A stretch of 64,000 nucleotides of DNA, taken from positions 1,302,001 to 1,366,000 of the forward strand of contig PTEX01000004.1 in assembly GCA_003342815.1 (NCBI GenBank), written 5' to 3'. Of the stretch, positions 36,463 through 50,036 are shown piece after piece. The position numbers and the translations under genes are program-made. The stretch is from Eudromia elegans (taxonomy: Eukaryota; Chordata; Aves; Tinamiformes; Tinamidae). Positions within the stretch are counted from its first letter, which is position 1. Each line of letters begins with the position of its first letter. The notes under the pieces are model-generated. The model saw only the letters and a program-made list of their open reading frames with translations. It was not told where the DNA came from and ran no database searches.

Positions 36463-39400
36463 ATCTGCTGAACTTTTAGAAGACTAAGTGCATAAAAATG
36501 CTATTTATTACAGGGAAAACAATTAATGCCAGACATGTTCCATGTGATTAATGCAAGGTCACAGACCAATACACCTTGTGAAGAGGTTTTACACAATCAA
36601 ATACATCATATCTTCTGGCTACATACATAGCACAAGATAAAGCAGCTGCCAATCTTCACTGAAAATTAGGAGAACACCAAAAAAAAAAAAAAGAACCTTC
36701 CAGCTACAATCACTAGGGCATCCTGTACCACCTCCTCTGAGAGCCAAAGGCCAGATCTGGGTTCAGAGTTACGCAACTTAAGTCCTTTGAAAGTAATACC
36801 ATTTTTCATTCAAAACAATGGTTCTTTGATGAAGTCATTTGCTATGACTACAGCTAAAAATTACATTTTGCCAGAAACTGAAACAATATTTTCCCTCAGT
36901 GGCACACTAAGTTTCAGTGCATATGACCTAATTGTGGACTATGTGTTACAACTCACATTCCCAGAAGTTCAGCTAGGGGGTTGTTGACAGACAAAGCTTT
37001 CAGTTGAGTCCTGGAGCACCTTGCCCGCAGTGCAAATGCTGCCTGAGAAAGGAAGGAACAACATTGACTAGCACCACTCTACAAGACCTCCCCTGAGCTA
37101 CACTGACCCTTAAATCACACCAAGCTATACATCAGCTGACTAAATTATCGGCACCTGTGCGGAGTCACGGTAACATATTGTAGAGCTTTAGGTTCCCACA
37201 TCTGCATGGTGTGTATTTGTGATTATGATGTACATCTCTTGCTAGGAAGATGACTTTGAGTACAGATTATATTTTATCTTCCTCCTCACAATTCTGGATA
37301 GAAGAGAATAGTTATAAAAATAATTAGTGGGATATTTTTTCAACCTGAAAACTCAACAAATCCTATTAATTACCTGATACACCCCATCATAAAGAAACCA
37401 AAATATAAATTTGCTCGAAGAAGATAGGAAGGAAGAAGAATTATAGACAGGAAGTGCTGAAAGACATTGTCTTCCCTAGAATTCAGGTTTTATAACAGCT
37501 GTGATCACTGCTCAGAGACTATGCCTCAAAGGAAAGTTATTATGAATAAATCCTCTGAGCTCTCATATCCTCCCAAATTGGTAGTGGCACCACTAGCCAT
37601 TTCTTCCCCAATACATCTCATTAGCATGGAAAAACCCAACATCAACCAATGGGTTCAAATCTCCCTGAACAAGAGATCAGATTCTTCAATGTGCTTGTAG
37701 AAAATGAGTGAGCTTCAGCATAATAAAACCTTTCAATCACTCCATCTCATTGGAAAGTAGGACAAAGATGGATTTTACTCAAGCAATGACTCTAACCTAT
37801 CAATTCACCTTCTCCCTTCCTTCCAGCCCCATTGGAAAGGCAGAGCAGGTTTGCAGCATTTTGCCTTTTTGACAGTTTTGGTTAGGGCTGGATAACTGTC
37901 CTCCCTGGGGGCTGAAGATGGTGTGCAGGGCTGAAGGGGCTGCCGCAGCCACGCAGCGGCCATACAGCTTCATACGCTAGACCTCAATGAGCTGCAAAGA
38001 AAGCACACGGACTCTCTGCTGAGCAATGCTGATCATCTCCCACCTCCTCCACGGCTCTTCACAGTGCAGTTCCTCTCAGGAAAACACAGCACCACTTCAC
38101 TAACATGGAGAAGCAAAAGCGGCTTCAGGGAGACACACAAGTCCACCACGGCTGGAGGGACTCCATAAATCCAGATCCTGCTCCCTCCAGTACCATCAAA
38201 ATTCCCAGCAGGGGCAACACTCCAATGCAAGAGCGTCACCAGGCCCAGCTCACCAGCCTCACGCTTCTGTCACTGTCCTTGACCAAAGTGGTGGTCACGT
38301 TGTGCTGTCATCAGCCACAAAGCACTTGGCACTGTGCAGAGCTCTACTGGGAGCACTGAGAGGCTGGGACCTGCTACGAAGGCCTCAGAACAGCCATCTT
38401 CATACAAACCTCCCACATCACACCGTACCAAACCAACGACTGGCAAGAGGCTCTTTAGGAAAAGGCACTAAGCGCCAGTATGAACTCCTTTCACAAAAAC
38501 ACAATTTCGCCATTGTCAAACAAACATTTTGAACGAAAATGAGATTTTAGAATGAAAGCAACTTCTACCTTTGCTTCTACCTACAGAGAGGAAGGTGTGT
38601 GTCCAGTTTAGAGGAAGAATAACAGGAGTGTCCATCATAGAGGAGGCAAAAGAGGAGGAAGAAGCATAAAAAAAAATAGAAAAATCTCATCACTGGCCAT
38701 ACTTACGGAAACAGGAAAAATGAGCATATCTATGTGGCAATCAAACCCCACAAAACACAACGCCAGGGGAAAAAAGGGACACGCCACAACTAAAGCACAA
38801 AGCAAGGCTTAAACCATCGACAGTACATGTCGACACTGTCTGGTTAAGCCCTTTGGCTTTAATTTGATTTTCTACAGAGAAATGCAAACCTCTCATGCAA
38901 TCACATGCCAGTGATATGCCTCATTCCACGTCAAATTCAAAACAGCAAATGCAAACAGCAGAGCAGGACAGAAAGAAACAAATCTCATGGTGGTATATTT
39001 GCTAAACACTACCAAAGCTAATGTATTTGCATATAATGTTGACACTGCATATTTACACGCATATACATTTACATATCTTAAATGCATCATATGTTTATAG
39101 ACAGCAAATATTTATCAAAAGTGAGTGTATGATTTGCTTGGCAGGAAAACAGAAGCCACTGCTCCCTGATGCATGTGGCATAAGTAAGGGTGGCTAAAGG
39201 TGCCAGAGGCCCACAGTTTTCACATTTTTTGCCATACAAGGGAACATAGAAAGGGTTGATGGCAACTACACCAAAAAGGTTGTATCACTCTTCATGAGCC
39301 AACTTCTTCTAGTTTAAATAGCCAAGTGTGTCTGCTTATATAATCCACTGCCAAATTACAGACTGCTACAAAGAAACATGGTCTTGGCATGTAGTCTTAA

Positions 39401-40584
39401 AGGGATGGTTTTCCTGCCACTCGGCCTGCAAAATCTGAACAGTGAGCCTCACTTCAAGCTCGGAGAGGTTCCCAAGCCTTCATGGCCTCAGAGCAGACAC
39501 CTTCCTTAAACTACAGAATAAAAACAGGTCATGTCCTACATCTCTCTACACCTCATTAGGATAGACAGAAACAATGTTTCTTGTATTCAAGTACCTAATT
39601 ACCCTTGAGCTTTTTCTGCACTATGTTCTATCTTATCAACTCTTCGGACTGTTTAATTCGCAGACTATTTTTACTGAATGGCAAAAATAATGTTGTGTAC
39701 ATGAAGTCAAGGAAAGCCTAATCAAAGCTTTGGAGGCAGAACCAAGCTACAGTTAAGAACTCCCTCTGTCTTCACAGAGACAGACAGGTGGTCTGGTGCT
39801 CCTGGTGCACCCTGCGTTTAGGATGGAGTCTCCCTGCCCTACTTGCAGGTCTTTCTTCACAAACTTGCAGCATTCATTTACCATTTCATTGCTGCAATCA
39901 CAGACAGGTCTCCCAAATCTTCTCTGCGTACCTAACACATTGGCAAGCTCCTCTCCTCTCCTCACCTCCCCATTCCGTAAGAGTATGCAGAAGGGACTAG
40001 TGATCCCATCACAGCCCATAGAACCCTAACACTTTGTAAGCTGGGGTACTAAAATGTGAACTCTGATACAGGCCTAGATCTCATTTATAGTGCAGCTTGG
40101 GATTAGCTCTGTTCATGTTCTGAAACATTTTGCTCTGTGCATATTGGAATATATTAAACAGCAGATACAGGACTTACAGGCTATTACATGCAATTTGCCT
40201 TGGGGTTCATAATGAGTTAGGACCATGCCATGATAGCTATTTACATATTTTGTTTTAGTAACTGTGCTCTTAAAAAAAAGACAGCAACACTGAGGTCTAC
40301 TTTTTTATAAAACAGTTGGTGGGATGCATGGAAGGAGCGAACATCTCTCTTTCCTGACAGTGGAATCATTTCACGCTCCCCAGACTATCCCTCCAGGGCA
40401 TTGGTAACTGACATGTAGCCACGGCTCACGGGACACAGAGAGGCAAAAATGCAAATAGCTTGCTGGCAAATGCACCCTCTAGGCCCAGCTGCTTTTCTCA
40501 TGCAAAGTCCAGCTCAGAAATGAAACACAGACCAAGCTCCGTCATAATCAGCGACTGGAAGAAAGAGAAAGTCAAAGGACTTAC

Positions 40585-40614
40585 CTTGTTCACTCATCAT
40601 CAGGTGTGCGAGGC
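40585..40614 (-). other. Candidate microexon (minus strand, 30 nt)
   Basis: On the minus strand a long pyrimidine tract (about 40616-40640, ending TTTCTTTCTCAAAG) precedes a 30-nt segment that ends in ACAAG followed directly by GTAAGTC. Length is a multiple of three and one frame is open through it, reading LAHLMMSEQ across the junction register. The acceptor and donor are both close to consensus. No host gene or flanking exon was identified, so this remains a motif-based call. Confidence 0.25.
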
Positions 40615-41619
40615 CTTTGAGAAAGAAAGAGAGGAAGTAAGAAAAAATACAGAGCAAACCAGAAAAAAGAAGCAGTAACACACACGCACACTGGCTGCAG
40701 TCCAACACCTCTTGGTACTGGAGCTGACATACTTGAGTTAGATCAAGTATGGGTGGAGCACACAGGGCACACACAGAGGCAAACTCTGCTTTCCACGTAG
40801 AGCAAGGAAAGCTTCTGTCACAGGCACAAAAACATCTGCTATTCATCACAGAATCATCTTTGAGGCTTGTGGCTGCTCCTGTGGGCAGCAATTCCAGAGG
40901 CACGGTGACCCACAAGGGCTACATGTACTCAGAAAGCCCAGGTCTGCAGCAGGGCTCCACAGGAACTGATTGCTTCCCTGGAGAGTCGTGACCTCTATCC
41001 AAGTGGAGATGCCAAATTCAAAGCTGTGGTCAGTCAAAGGGATGCCACACTCCCATTGTGACTGCTTCAGATTAGACATCTGAGCTAAACGTATCTACAC
41101 ACACACACATACAGAGTTATCCTCATTCACGACATGGCAGCATCAGTAGGTATTTTCAGGAATTGATAATGCTCCTCACACATATTCATTAGACATCAGT
41201 ACTCCAGGTTCAGGATCAAATCCAGCAGGGATGAAAAAGTGCACCACTAACCTGATCTCAGTGCTGATCCATTTCCTTTCTCCTAAGAACTACAGAATGC
41301 AACTTCTGAGGTCAGTATGTTGCCTGCTTATGACTCTATAGCTAAAGTCATTCCTTGAATACATATATGAAGGTTAAGCCAGAAAAGTGCCATAGATTCC
41401 CTCTGCCAGATCCGTAGATGGCCGTGCAATGGTCACTTAGCCTGCTCCAGTTTCTATCCATAAAGCTTTTCTGGCACAAACTTAACTTTACTTGTCCCAG
41501 TCAAAACCCATTCTTGACCCAAATTTTCAAATATGTTTGCTGCCCAACTGTAATCACAATTAAATTACAAATATCCTTTAGATATTACTGTACATAGAGT
41601 CGTGTCCAATCTATTAGAA

Positions 41620-41638
41620 ATATATATATATATATATC
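41620..41638. repeat. (TA)n microsatellite
   Basis: About nine TA units in AT-rich sequence. Confidence 0.85.
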
Positions 41639-42347
41639 AACATAGCCATTAGTTAATTGTGGCAAATGAAAACACAGAACAAACACAGAAAATCAAGTCC
41701 TACCCACTTGTGCCATGAAAGACCCCTCCTGGACTTGACTTGGTTCCATGGCCTTCCTTCCTTTAGCTCAATTCTTTCTCCATTTCTCTTACCACACACA
41801 GCACTCATTTAGTATGGCATGGATTTGGTATGCACACAGGCATATGCACATACACATCTTAAGTCAGTTTTTGAGTCTAATAAGGCTGTGACTTTTTTAA
41901 TTTCACAGAGAATGAGAGGTCAAATGAATTTACTAGAATGAAAGATTTTTCAATAAGCAGCATGCTGAGTTTGAATTTGCTTATTTATCTCTCTTTTATA
42001 TTTTTCCTTTGCATCCGGTGGAAAAATCTAAAATCCAGATCATCCCAAGAAGATGTTTGCCCACAGAGAACTCCAAGCCAGATAAGGGGATTAAAAATGG
42101 TACAGTGTAGGGAATGCAAATATCTTAATGTTCTTGAAGATTCTCATGGATTTAGAAAAATAATCAGAAATACTACATAAGTTCAGAATTTTTAAATGTT
42201 CTTAACTATAAAAAACATGCCAGATTTGATACTGTAGGATGTATGTTTGGTCTAAATTACATGATATAATTTCTGTGAATAGTTTTTCCCTGCTAGGAGG
42301 GAGCGTTGCATTTGTGTCTCCATTTAGGGCCACTAACTCTAACTTAC

Positions 42348-42383
42348 CTGTTAGAAAAATCTCAGGTCTGCCTAAATAGACAC
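42348..42383 (-). other. Candidate microexon (minus strand, 36 nt)
   Basis: On the minus strand GTCGTCTTCAG precedes a 36-nt segment that ends in AACAG followed by GTAAGTT. The donor is strong, the acceptor tract only moderate. Length is a multiple of three and one frame is open (residues YLGRPEIFLT in the interior). No flanking exon or known protein is apparent. Confidence 0.15.
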
Positions 42384-43498
42384 CTGAAGACGACAGGACG
42401 GTGCACACGTGGTGCTGGCCCAAGAGCCCCCTCAGAGCCAGAGCAGAACTGAGGCTCCTTGGTCCCCCTTTGCACAGCGGGGCCGGGAGCCTGTGGCACT
42501 GATGGGCACAGCTGCCGGGGCAGCAGAGACCTCTGCACCTGAGGACAAGGGGCGCTGAGGAAGGGGAAACGTCCGAGGAAGGCTGACAGTGTGAGCTTGG
42601 GTTAAATGGTCAGAACCACACCTTGAGGAACCTCTGTCCCTCCACCAGCCTTAGGGGATTTATGGAAGTCCCCAAACATTGGAAGTGTCACTACCTCACC
42701 ATGGAAGGCCACTGCTGTACGCCATAGCCACACGGGCCTCAGCCAGCCAAGCACTGCCCAGATGCACCCCAAATTCTTAACTTGCAATCCAGGGGGGGAC
42801 AATAACTCCCAGATACTCCTAGAAAAACATTTTGGCCCTAGGGCTGGGCTTAGAGATGCAGCAGAAAAGCAGTATTATCTCCTGATTTGTCTATCTAGGC
42901 AGATCTTTATTTTACAGAGGGCCAACAGAATTCCAGATTCTTCATGAGATACAGTAACAATATAAAATATATAGACAGAGACCAATTTTTCTCTTTCGAC
43001 ATTTTTCCCCTCATACAGTTTAAAGTAGGAGCTAAAATGAATTAACTTATCTCCAATAAAATGTCATTAAAAGCTAAAACCTTGAACTTCGAAGATGCAA
43101 AATCTGTGACATTTGCAGCACGGGTAACAAAGGTCCCAAATTAGTCACAGCAAACTCAACACTCATAATGCAAACTGCAATGATTGTCTCACCTCTACAT
43201 TAGCTTAAAGACATGACAAGGTAGTAAAACAATTTTCAGATAAGTCTTACAAAGTGATATGGGGAAGCACTTGCTATAGAACTACAGAGGCATCCAACAA
43301 CACTGGTGTAGGAGGTATAAAAAAACCTGTAGGCCTGAAAACTGGCCCAGACCTTGCCAGAACACCTGGGACACCTATCACCATGCTACCTAGGTGTCAG
43401 CCAAGCAGGCCAGGAAAGCTGTTAGCAGCTTCAGTACACAGAATGAAATCATCGGACCTCAAAACACACAACCACTCACTGTGCCAATAACCATCCTA

Positions 43499-43528
43499 TT
43501 GCAAGGGAATCATTTGCAAGGGAATCAT
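43499..43528 (+). repeat. 15-bp tandem duplication
   Basis: TTGCAAGGGAATCAT is present twice in perfect head-to-tail tandem, with no mismatch. A duplication of this size with identical copies is likely recent. Confidence 0.9.
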
Positions 43529-44814
43529 ATACAAAGCTCAGGGTTCGAGCTTAGTCCAGGCAAAAAAGGCAGTGTTTCAAATTTCCCTTTTCTTAGATTT
43601 GTTCAAACAGAAACCCCAATTGAAACTTCGGGGCATCAAAACCAGCCAATGGAGAACCTGGAAGAGGTTGACGTAAACCTACATAAACCACAATGGCCAA
43701 AGGTATTTTTTGTTTTTACTTTTTAAACAGATCTAGTCACTCTTACAGTAATCCATTGGCAGAGACAGAGGCTCAGTACGAGGTTAGAGCTTGTTAAGAT
43801 CTGCTCGCCTGGCTGAATTTCAACGAGAGCCAAATGAAGACTGACATAAAGGGACTCACTTGTAATTACCCCAGCACAAAGTGGGTCCAAATAAAATCTG
43901 TATATGAACATAAACATCCCCAAAGGTATGAAGCTAAGGGCCTAAGTTCAGCCACTGAAGAAGAGGCCACTCATTCCAGTGGCTACCCTACACAAATGAC
44001 ATTTGGCCAGTGCTCTGGGAATTTGGGAAACACTCAGAATAAACAGCTTATCTGCCTGCAAAGAAACTTAATCTCAAACCCAGGGAGCTGGTGACTCAAT
44101 CTTCTCAATATTCCTCGATTTACAATGTGAATAACAGTGAGAACAGGTTACAAAAACATGTTTTTCAGAAAACAATCATCTGATTGTGCTCTGCCTCTAG
44201 TGCCCCGGCTCCTTTTTATGTGAAGAAGTGGCCTGCTTGTTGAGAACATTGGTTTGTTATTAAAAGGGTATCTCCCTTGATGAGGACAGACAGATGTACA
44301 AACTCTGCTCTCTGGCTGTGATCTATGTCTGCTGTTACTGCCTCTTCCTATTTAGGCCTGAGAGTTCTGCAAGTGTTTCTTTAGCTTACTATAAATTCAA
44401 TATTATTTTCTTAAAGGTTAATGTTATCTCCCTTGATCTCAAACTAATATTTCCAAGAATTATATGTAAAAGAAAAAATGTGAACGACCTGCTTTCCATA
44501 TACAAATAGTAAAAATAAGCGGCTCTAACTGGAAAAAGTACCAAAGACCAACGCTTGATCCTTATGAAGCTAGAAGGACACTTTTAGACGTAGCTTCAGG
44601 GTACTAAGGTATGAAAGAGCAATGTAATTAAATGGCCCTCATGTTCCAGGGCTTATAAGGGACATTTTGCAGTGTTTGGGTACTTACTACTTAAAACAGG
44701 GAAAATTAAAGCCTAAAGGGATGTGGGAGAATTTCAAACACAGCTGACAGTGACAACTGATTGAGGCAGAACAGAAGGGTGGAGTCCTTCAGATCCAGCT
44801 AATTATAGTGTTGC

Positions 44815-45062
44815 CGGGCCCACGCTCTGGCTGTGCGCGCGCTGTCCAGCTGCTCTGTGAAGGCGTGTGCCCTCGATACGTCCCTTTTAATGGCACTGCC
44901 AGATGACGAGCCCAAAAGCACCTCACGAACGCTGCTGGGCAGACACAGACCAGCTCTCCCTCGAAGCAGCCTTGCCAGCAGAGCGTCCCATCCTGGGCAC
45001 CACGACCCATCCAAGCCAAGACAGGACCAGCAGCGGCGCGAGTCTGGGGCACGGCCTCACCA
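44815..45062. other. CpG-enriched patch
   Basis: About 17-18 CpGs in 250 bp, including GTGCGCGCGCTG at 44834-44845. Weaker than the island at 30.8 kb. Five overlapping frames of 63-93 codons on both strands resemble no family. Confidence 0.35.
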
Positions 45063-48000
45063 GCTCAGGTATACACGCCAATTCTTTGCGGTAGAAAGAT
45101 ATCATGCAAGCTAGGGATTCCCTCAAAAATAAAACATCATCTACCATAACACTCTGACAAGTGACGAAGTCTACTGTTGGCACCTTCTTTCCTGAATTCC
45201 TAGAACTAGTACTTCTTTAAGAGTTAGTTTTTTCCCCCTTGACAACCTCCTACTCCATTTCCATCAGCATTCCCTTTTCTAATTAGGGAGGAGAGGTGAC
45301 AAGTTCCTTTTGTCCCCAAGTGGCCCTTCCCTAAATGAGCATCTTGAGATTTTCCCATGTCCAAAGAACAAGGAAGGCTGTGATTAGCACATGGTTTCCC
45401 CAAGAGACCTCATGCTGCACTGGAGAGGTAAAAAAAAGCACTCCCAGCAAGGCCAAAGGAAGGGACACAGAGAAAAGAGCAAAATCCTTGTCTGGAAGGA
45501 TTTGAAGCAATGGATGAAAAGTGAGGGGGGAAAAATTAATAATAATTCTGAGACCCAGCGCAGACCTTCTACATGCTCGCCAGGTCAGCTCTGCCAAGGG
45601 GATGACCTGATTCCTTGGCTGCTGGCATGCATGGCACTCATTTGTTCTCACTCGGCAAAGCTGCAGCACAGGCTGGGGCACAGGCGTTCCCGTTCGATTC
45701 ATCAGCGACACACACGGCGGCCAAGGGGCTCCTCGCAGGGCCCAGCAGCGAGGCCAGCCAGGAGTGCAGGTCTGCTCCTGTAGCCCAAGGCCCACTTCCA
45801 ATCCAATTACACACAACAGCTGTGCTAGCTCCCCTGCTCCATCCCCCCGGCCTCCTCGGCTTTGCAATTCCAGCAATGGTTTCGTCACTGACAGGGGCAG
45901 TGAGTCAGGGCAAGGGGTACTGACTCCAAATGATCAAAAGAGCATGAGACAGGGGACAAAGCAAAAGCAGTTTATCCTATTTTGATGTTGCATAGGACAT
46001 ATTCCTGGTAGAAGATCTGCATGGGGAGGGCTACAAAGATCTTGGTGTATGAAAGCCTGAAAATACGTACGCAAGTGTGTACGAAGACGACTGCATGCAC
46101 AAGAGATCCTGGGCAGGTAGCAAGAACTCAGGGCAATTGCACTTGATGCACAGAATCACATATCAGAGCATCTCATGAAGTGAGGTGCACAAGGGGGAAA
46201 AGGAGCATTGACAGGCAGGGGATAAGATTCTTCAAGTTGGAAAAGAGATGGCTGACAACATATATGATAGAGATAAAATCCCAAATAATAAGAACAGTTG
46301 AAAAGGGCATGTTTGTGAGAACACAGGGCATAGGAAGCAGTGAATGAAATTCTCAGGTAACAGGTGTAAAAGTAAGCGAAAGGAAGTGCTTTTCATGTTT
46401 GCATAATTAAACAGTGTGAGTCATCACCACCGGAGAACTTTGAAGGAAAAAAATATAAATGGATTAAGAAAAACAAAGGTCAGAATGTCCCCAAAAATAG
46501 GTCTATTGGTGATTGCAAAACACTATGATCTGGATGCAATGTCAGGTCAGGAAGTCCTTAAAGCAGCAATTACCAGAAGCACCAGGGTGTATCGGGCAAG
46601 ATCAATGCTAACGTACTCTGTTTCTCAAACTTTTCCTGAAGCACCCACCTTTCAAAAGAGGCTTCTGGGCTAAATGAGTTCCTTTTCTCACCCAATAAGA
46701 TCACTGCTACCCTGGACTTGCAAATGAATGTGCCTAGGCAAAGAAGGACCTGCAAGAACGAGAACAGTGGTGGCACCTGAGAAGAAGAACACATACCTAA
46801 ACAGACAGGTCTCCACCAACAGTGGAAGTCCTTCAAGGTTCTCTGCACTCTTTTGAAGAAATTATTTAGGTAAGCAAAATTTTCCTCAAGGCCCCAGCTA
46901 ACTAGATTATTTCTACAGGATCATGGCCATTCACTTACAAATAAACTCTAGTTAGCAGTGAAACTCTGACCCTAAACTGCCCAGGACTTCCTGTCTTAGC
47001 CTTCTCCCTGCAAACAGCCCAAGCCCTCCCCTATGGAGGGGATAAGCGTGGCTTGCAGTGCACTTGACCGCCAGCAAAACCTGACAACGAAGGGGCAGTT
47101 ATCAGGCAGAGGAGGCAAATGCCCCCATTCTCGTGTGTGCTGCACACAGCGACAAGCTGCTCTGACAGCAACACATCCCGGTAGTATGAATGCTGATGCA
47201 GCACCTCACCTCTACCATGTGCAGTCTAGGATCTTCAAGAACATTGCGGAGATAATACAAGGCTGTAGCTATAACCCCACAAGGAAAAGCAAAGCTTGGC
47301 AGGAGAAGGGCTTTGCCCTCTAGAGCACGCTGCAAGTCAGTGACCCAAGCAAGCACAGACAGCAATGCTCCTGCCTCCTGGGCTCTGCCCTGTCTGCTCA
47401 ACTTTGCTCTTTACAATGTGGCGCTCCATTGTGATCAGGACAAAACATCTACAGGGCAGCTGGGCTAACATCTCTCAAACTCTTTTCCTCTGGGCAATGA
47501 GCCAGGTGAGATCTTCAGGAGGTTCTCAAGAGGAGCCCAGCACACCAGCCCTCGTTGCTGGAGGGCACCCTCTCCACCAGTATCAGATACTGCTGCTGTG
47601 AATGGGACCGGTTCCTCTGCACCTCACAGGGACTGTGCCCAGGAGAGACCTGTGCTGTGCTCTGTGATGCCACCAGCCCCAGCCTGTTCAGAGCAAGCTG
47701 CTTTTACCTGGGAATTAGTTCTAGGCAGGCTATTCAACAAGTAAAATGAATCAACGGGCTTGTGCAGCCCTTCTGCTGCCTGTGGGTGAGTAGTTACACT
47801 AGCTCATGAATTCTTCGGTCTGTCTTGCAAACAGCGAATGGTTAAAACACGCCTGGTCAAGGGCTGGGCACCGTGCTAGCAATACTGCCAGCTAGGTGGC
47901 TGGATAGGGAGAAAGCCCCGGTAGGAACAAGCAGTGGGGAAGAGCCCAGCCAAACCCTCCCTGCAGCCACACGGCAGCCCAAGGCTGTGCAGCCACACCA

Positions 48001-49324
48001 GGGCTCTCCCCCAAGGGAGCGTGCAGAGGATTCCAGTGCCCAGGAGGAGGCAGCGGCAGAGCTCAGTGCTGAGGCCTGGGCTCAGGAACACACACACACA
48101 AAGGAGTATGGGAGCACATGGGAAAGAGCCTCCAGGAGCAACAGTGGAGGGGCATGGGAGAGGGCACAGCAGTCTGTGTGTATGAGCAAATGAGAAATCA
48201 GGAGGTAGCAGGACCAAAGGAGAAGTAGGAGGGCCAAAGAGCCCATTCATCCTGAAGGATGAACCACTCCACAGTGCCCCCAATGAGAGCATAGTCTTGC
48301 CCCAGTCATGCTACCTCTGCTCAAGCCCTTGCTAGCAACACAGCCATCCTCTGCATGCCATGAAGGCCTCGGGAGGGCCTTGCTGCTGCGCAAGGCAACG
48401 CTCATTCGTGGCATAAAATAGGAGCTCTGCAGGTGAAGCAGAGCAAGGCTGGGCCTTCCCAACCAATCCACCCTCCTCTGCCAACAGCACCAACTGCTTC
48501 AGGACAGGCGGAGAGGACCGAGCCCCGGAGCCAACAGTGCATGTCCTGTCTGACCTGAGCAGAGCGAGGAGGTCCTGATGGCCTCCAACTAGGGCAGATC
48601 GGGCACATGCTTGGGCCCTGCAGAAGAGGCACTGAAGAGATTCAGTGTCACGGTTGCTAGAACCTTTCTTCCCAAGGCACATGCCAAACAACTACATTTG
48701 CCATTTGGCCACTTTCATCCCCATTATTGCCAGCTGAGATGCACACAGACTGCAAAGGATCCGAGCAGAACAAAAAGGAGATTGACGAGAGAAGCCAGAA
48801 AGGGATAAATATGCAAGGAAATTACCCAAGCCGCTGGCTCTCACTGCGTTTCTCTAAAGTGTTTTACAAAATCTGATTGTCCAGCTGTAGAAAGGAAGCA
48901 AATTGAATTGAGAACTCATTCCAGGTCCACGTCTGGTCTGGCAAATTAGCAAAAGCTACTACAAAGCTGAAAAGGGAAGAAGGATTCGACTTCCCTCTCC
49001 CATCATCCCACTCCTAGCCAGGGCGATGCCAGTTGCTTCCCCAGGCTCTCATTTGGATTTCACCAAGTGATATACCAGGTGGAGCTGCCTGAGCATGAAG
49101 CAAAAATTAGTCTCTTAAGGTCCAGTGGCAACAAGACGTGGACCACAGAGCAAGCTGGACAAGTTCAGTTAACCCTTGTGGCTGCAGTTGGCTGAAGCAA
49201 TGAGAGCCAACCCTTGACCCTTGAGCAATGAGAGAGCAATCTGGGAGGCAGGTTTGGAGTTCTCTGTGGTAAAACACGTCCCTTGGTGGGGAAAAACACT
49301 TCCCCTTCATCCTCCTCTCCACCT

Positions 49325-49379
49325 CAAAAAAAAAACAAAAAACAAAAAACAAAAAAACAAACAAAAAAAAAAAAAAAAA
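49325..49379 (+). repeat. A-rich (AAAAAAC)n tract
   Basis: A-runs interrupted by single C residues, ending in seventeen A residues. May be the tail of a retroposon, but no recognisable body precedes it. On the minus strand it gives a phenylalanine-rich artefactual frame. Confidence 0.85.
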
Positions 49380-49977
49380 CCACCACCCACCATAAACAAC
49401 ATTTATTTTTACTTTTAAATGAATCATTTGTGCCCTTTGGGGAATTAAGGCTTCAGAGATCACACAAATAAGGCCACACATTCACATTTTAACCAGGAAA
49501 GTGCTCGTTCTTCCAAAGTCCTCCCTGTGTTAAATGAAGTGAAATAAATGAAGCTTACCAGTTTTTCTGTGGGACCAGCAAATAGAGTAGTCTACAGTGG
49601 GAGAATGAAAATGACTGAACTAGTTTTTGAATTGCATGAAGATCTAGAATAAACAAACTGTATAAAGTATACAACCAAGTGCCAGGTTATTATCAACATA
49701 AGCAATCATTTTAATGTAATTTTCATTCAGAAAGCATCCCTTTAACTGACCAACACAGCAATCCTTAAAGAGGATTCTCTAAAGAGGAGTGTCTGTGACA
49801 TTTGCTTCTGTGAAGCCCTTTTTTTCCTCCAGAGACTTTTCCATCCAGACCTTTTGGTGTCCAGCAGGAAGGTTTCTTCTGCACACTCACGGGATACCGG
49901 CTGTGACTTCTGCCCCCGGCAGCTGCACCCCAGCACCTTAAAGAACCACCTTTCAGCTCAGCAAAAATAACACTTAC

Positions 49978-49995
49978 CTGGAATGTGATTGACAT
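49978..49995 (-). other. Candidate microexon (minus strand, 18 nt)
   Basis: The minus-strand segment ATGTCAATCACATTCCAG is preceded by a pyrimidine tract of roughly 50 nt (about 50018-50066, with a TTCTGC element), then CTTACCATGAC as a possible branch region, then CCTCCACAG, and is followed by GTAAGTG. Acceptor, tract and donor are all near-consensus, and the length is a multiple of three. UGC elements inside a long pyrimidine tract are a known feature of neuronal microexons regulated by SRRM4. No flanking constitutive exons are seen in the window, so the host gene is unknown. Confidence 0.3.
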
Positions 49996-50036
49996 CTGTG
50001 GAGGTGTTGTCATGGTAAGCAGAAGGGGGAAAAAAG

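Larger units (their letters stand above)
35634..44814. other. Non-coding sequence with minor simple repeats, no gene seen
   Basis: Holds an AAC trinucleotide run (36442-36462), an A-run near 36680-36693, an AC run (41096-41109), a TA run (41620-41638) and a 15-bp tandem duplication (43499-43528), plus two candidate microexons listed separately. Coding frames are short and unrelated to anything I recognise. Confidence 0.5.

Noticed and set aside
45331..45888. 185-codon minus-strand ORF
   Set aside because: No recognisable domain; overlaps open plus-strand frames; GC-moderate shadow most likely.
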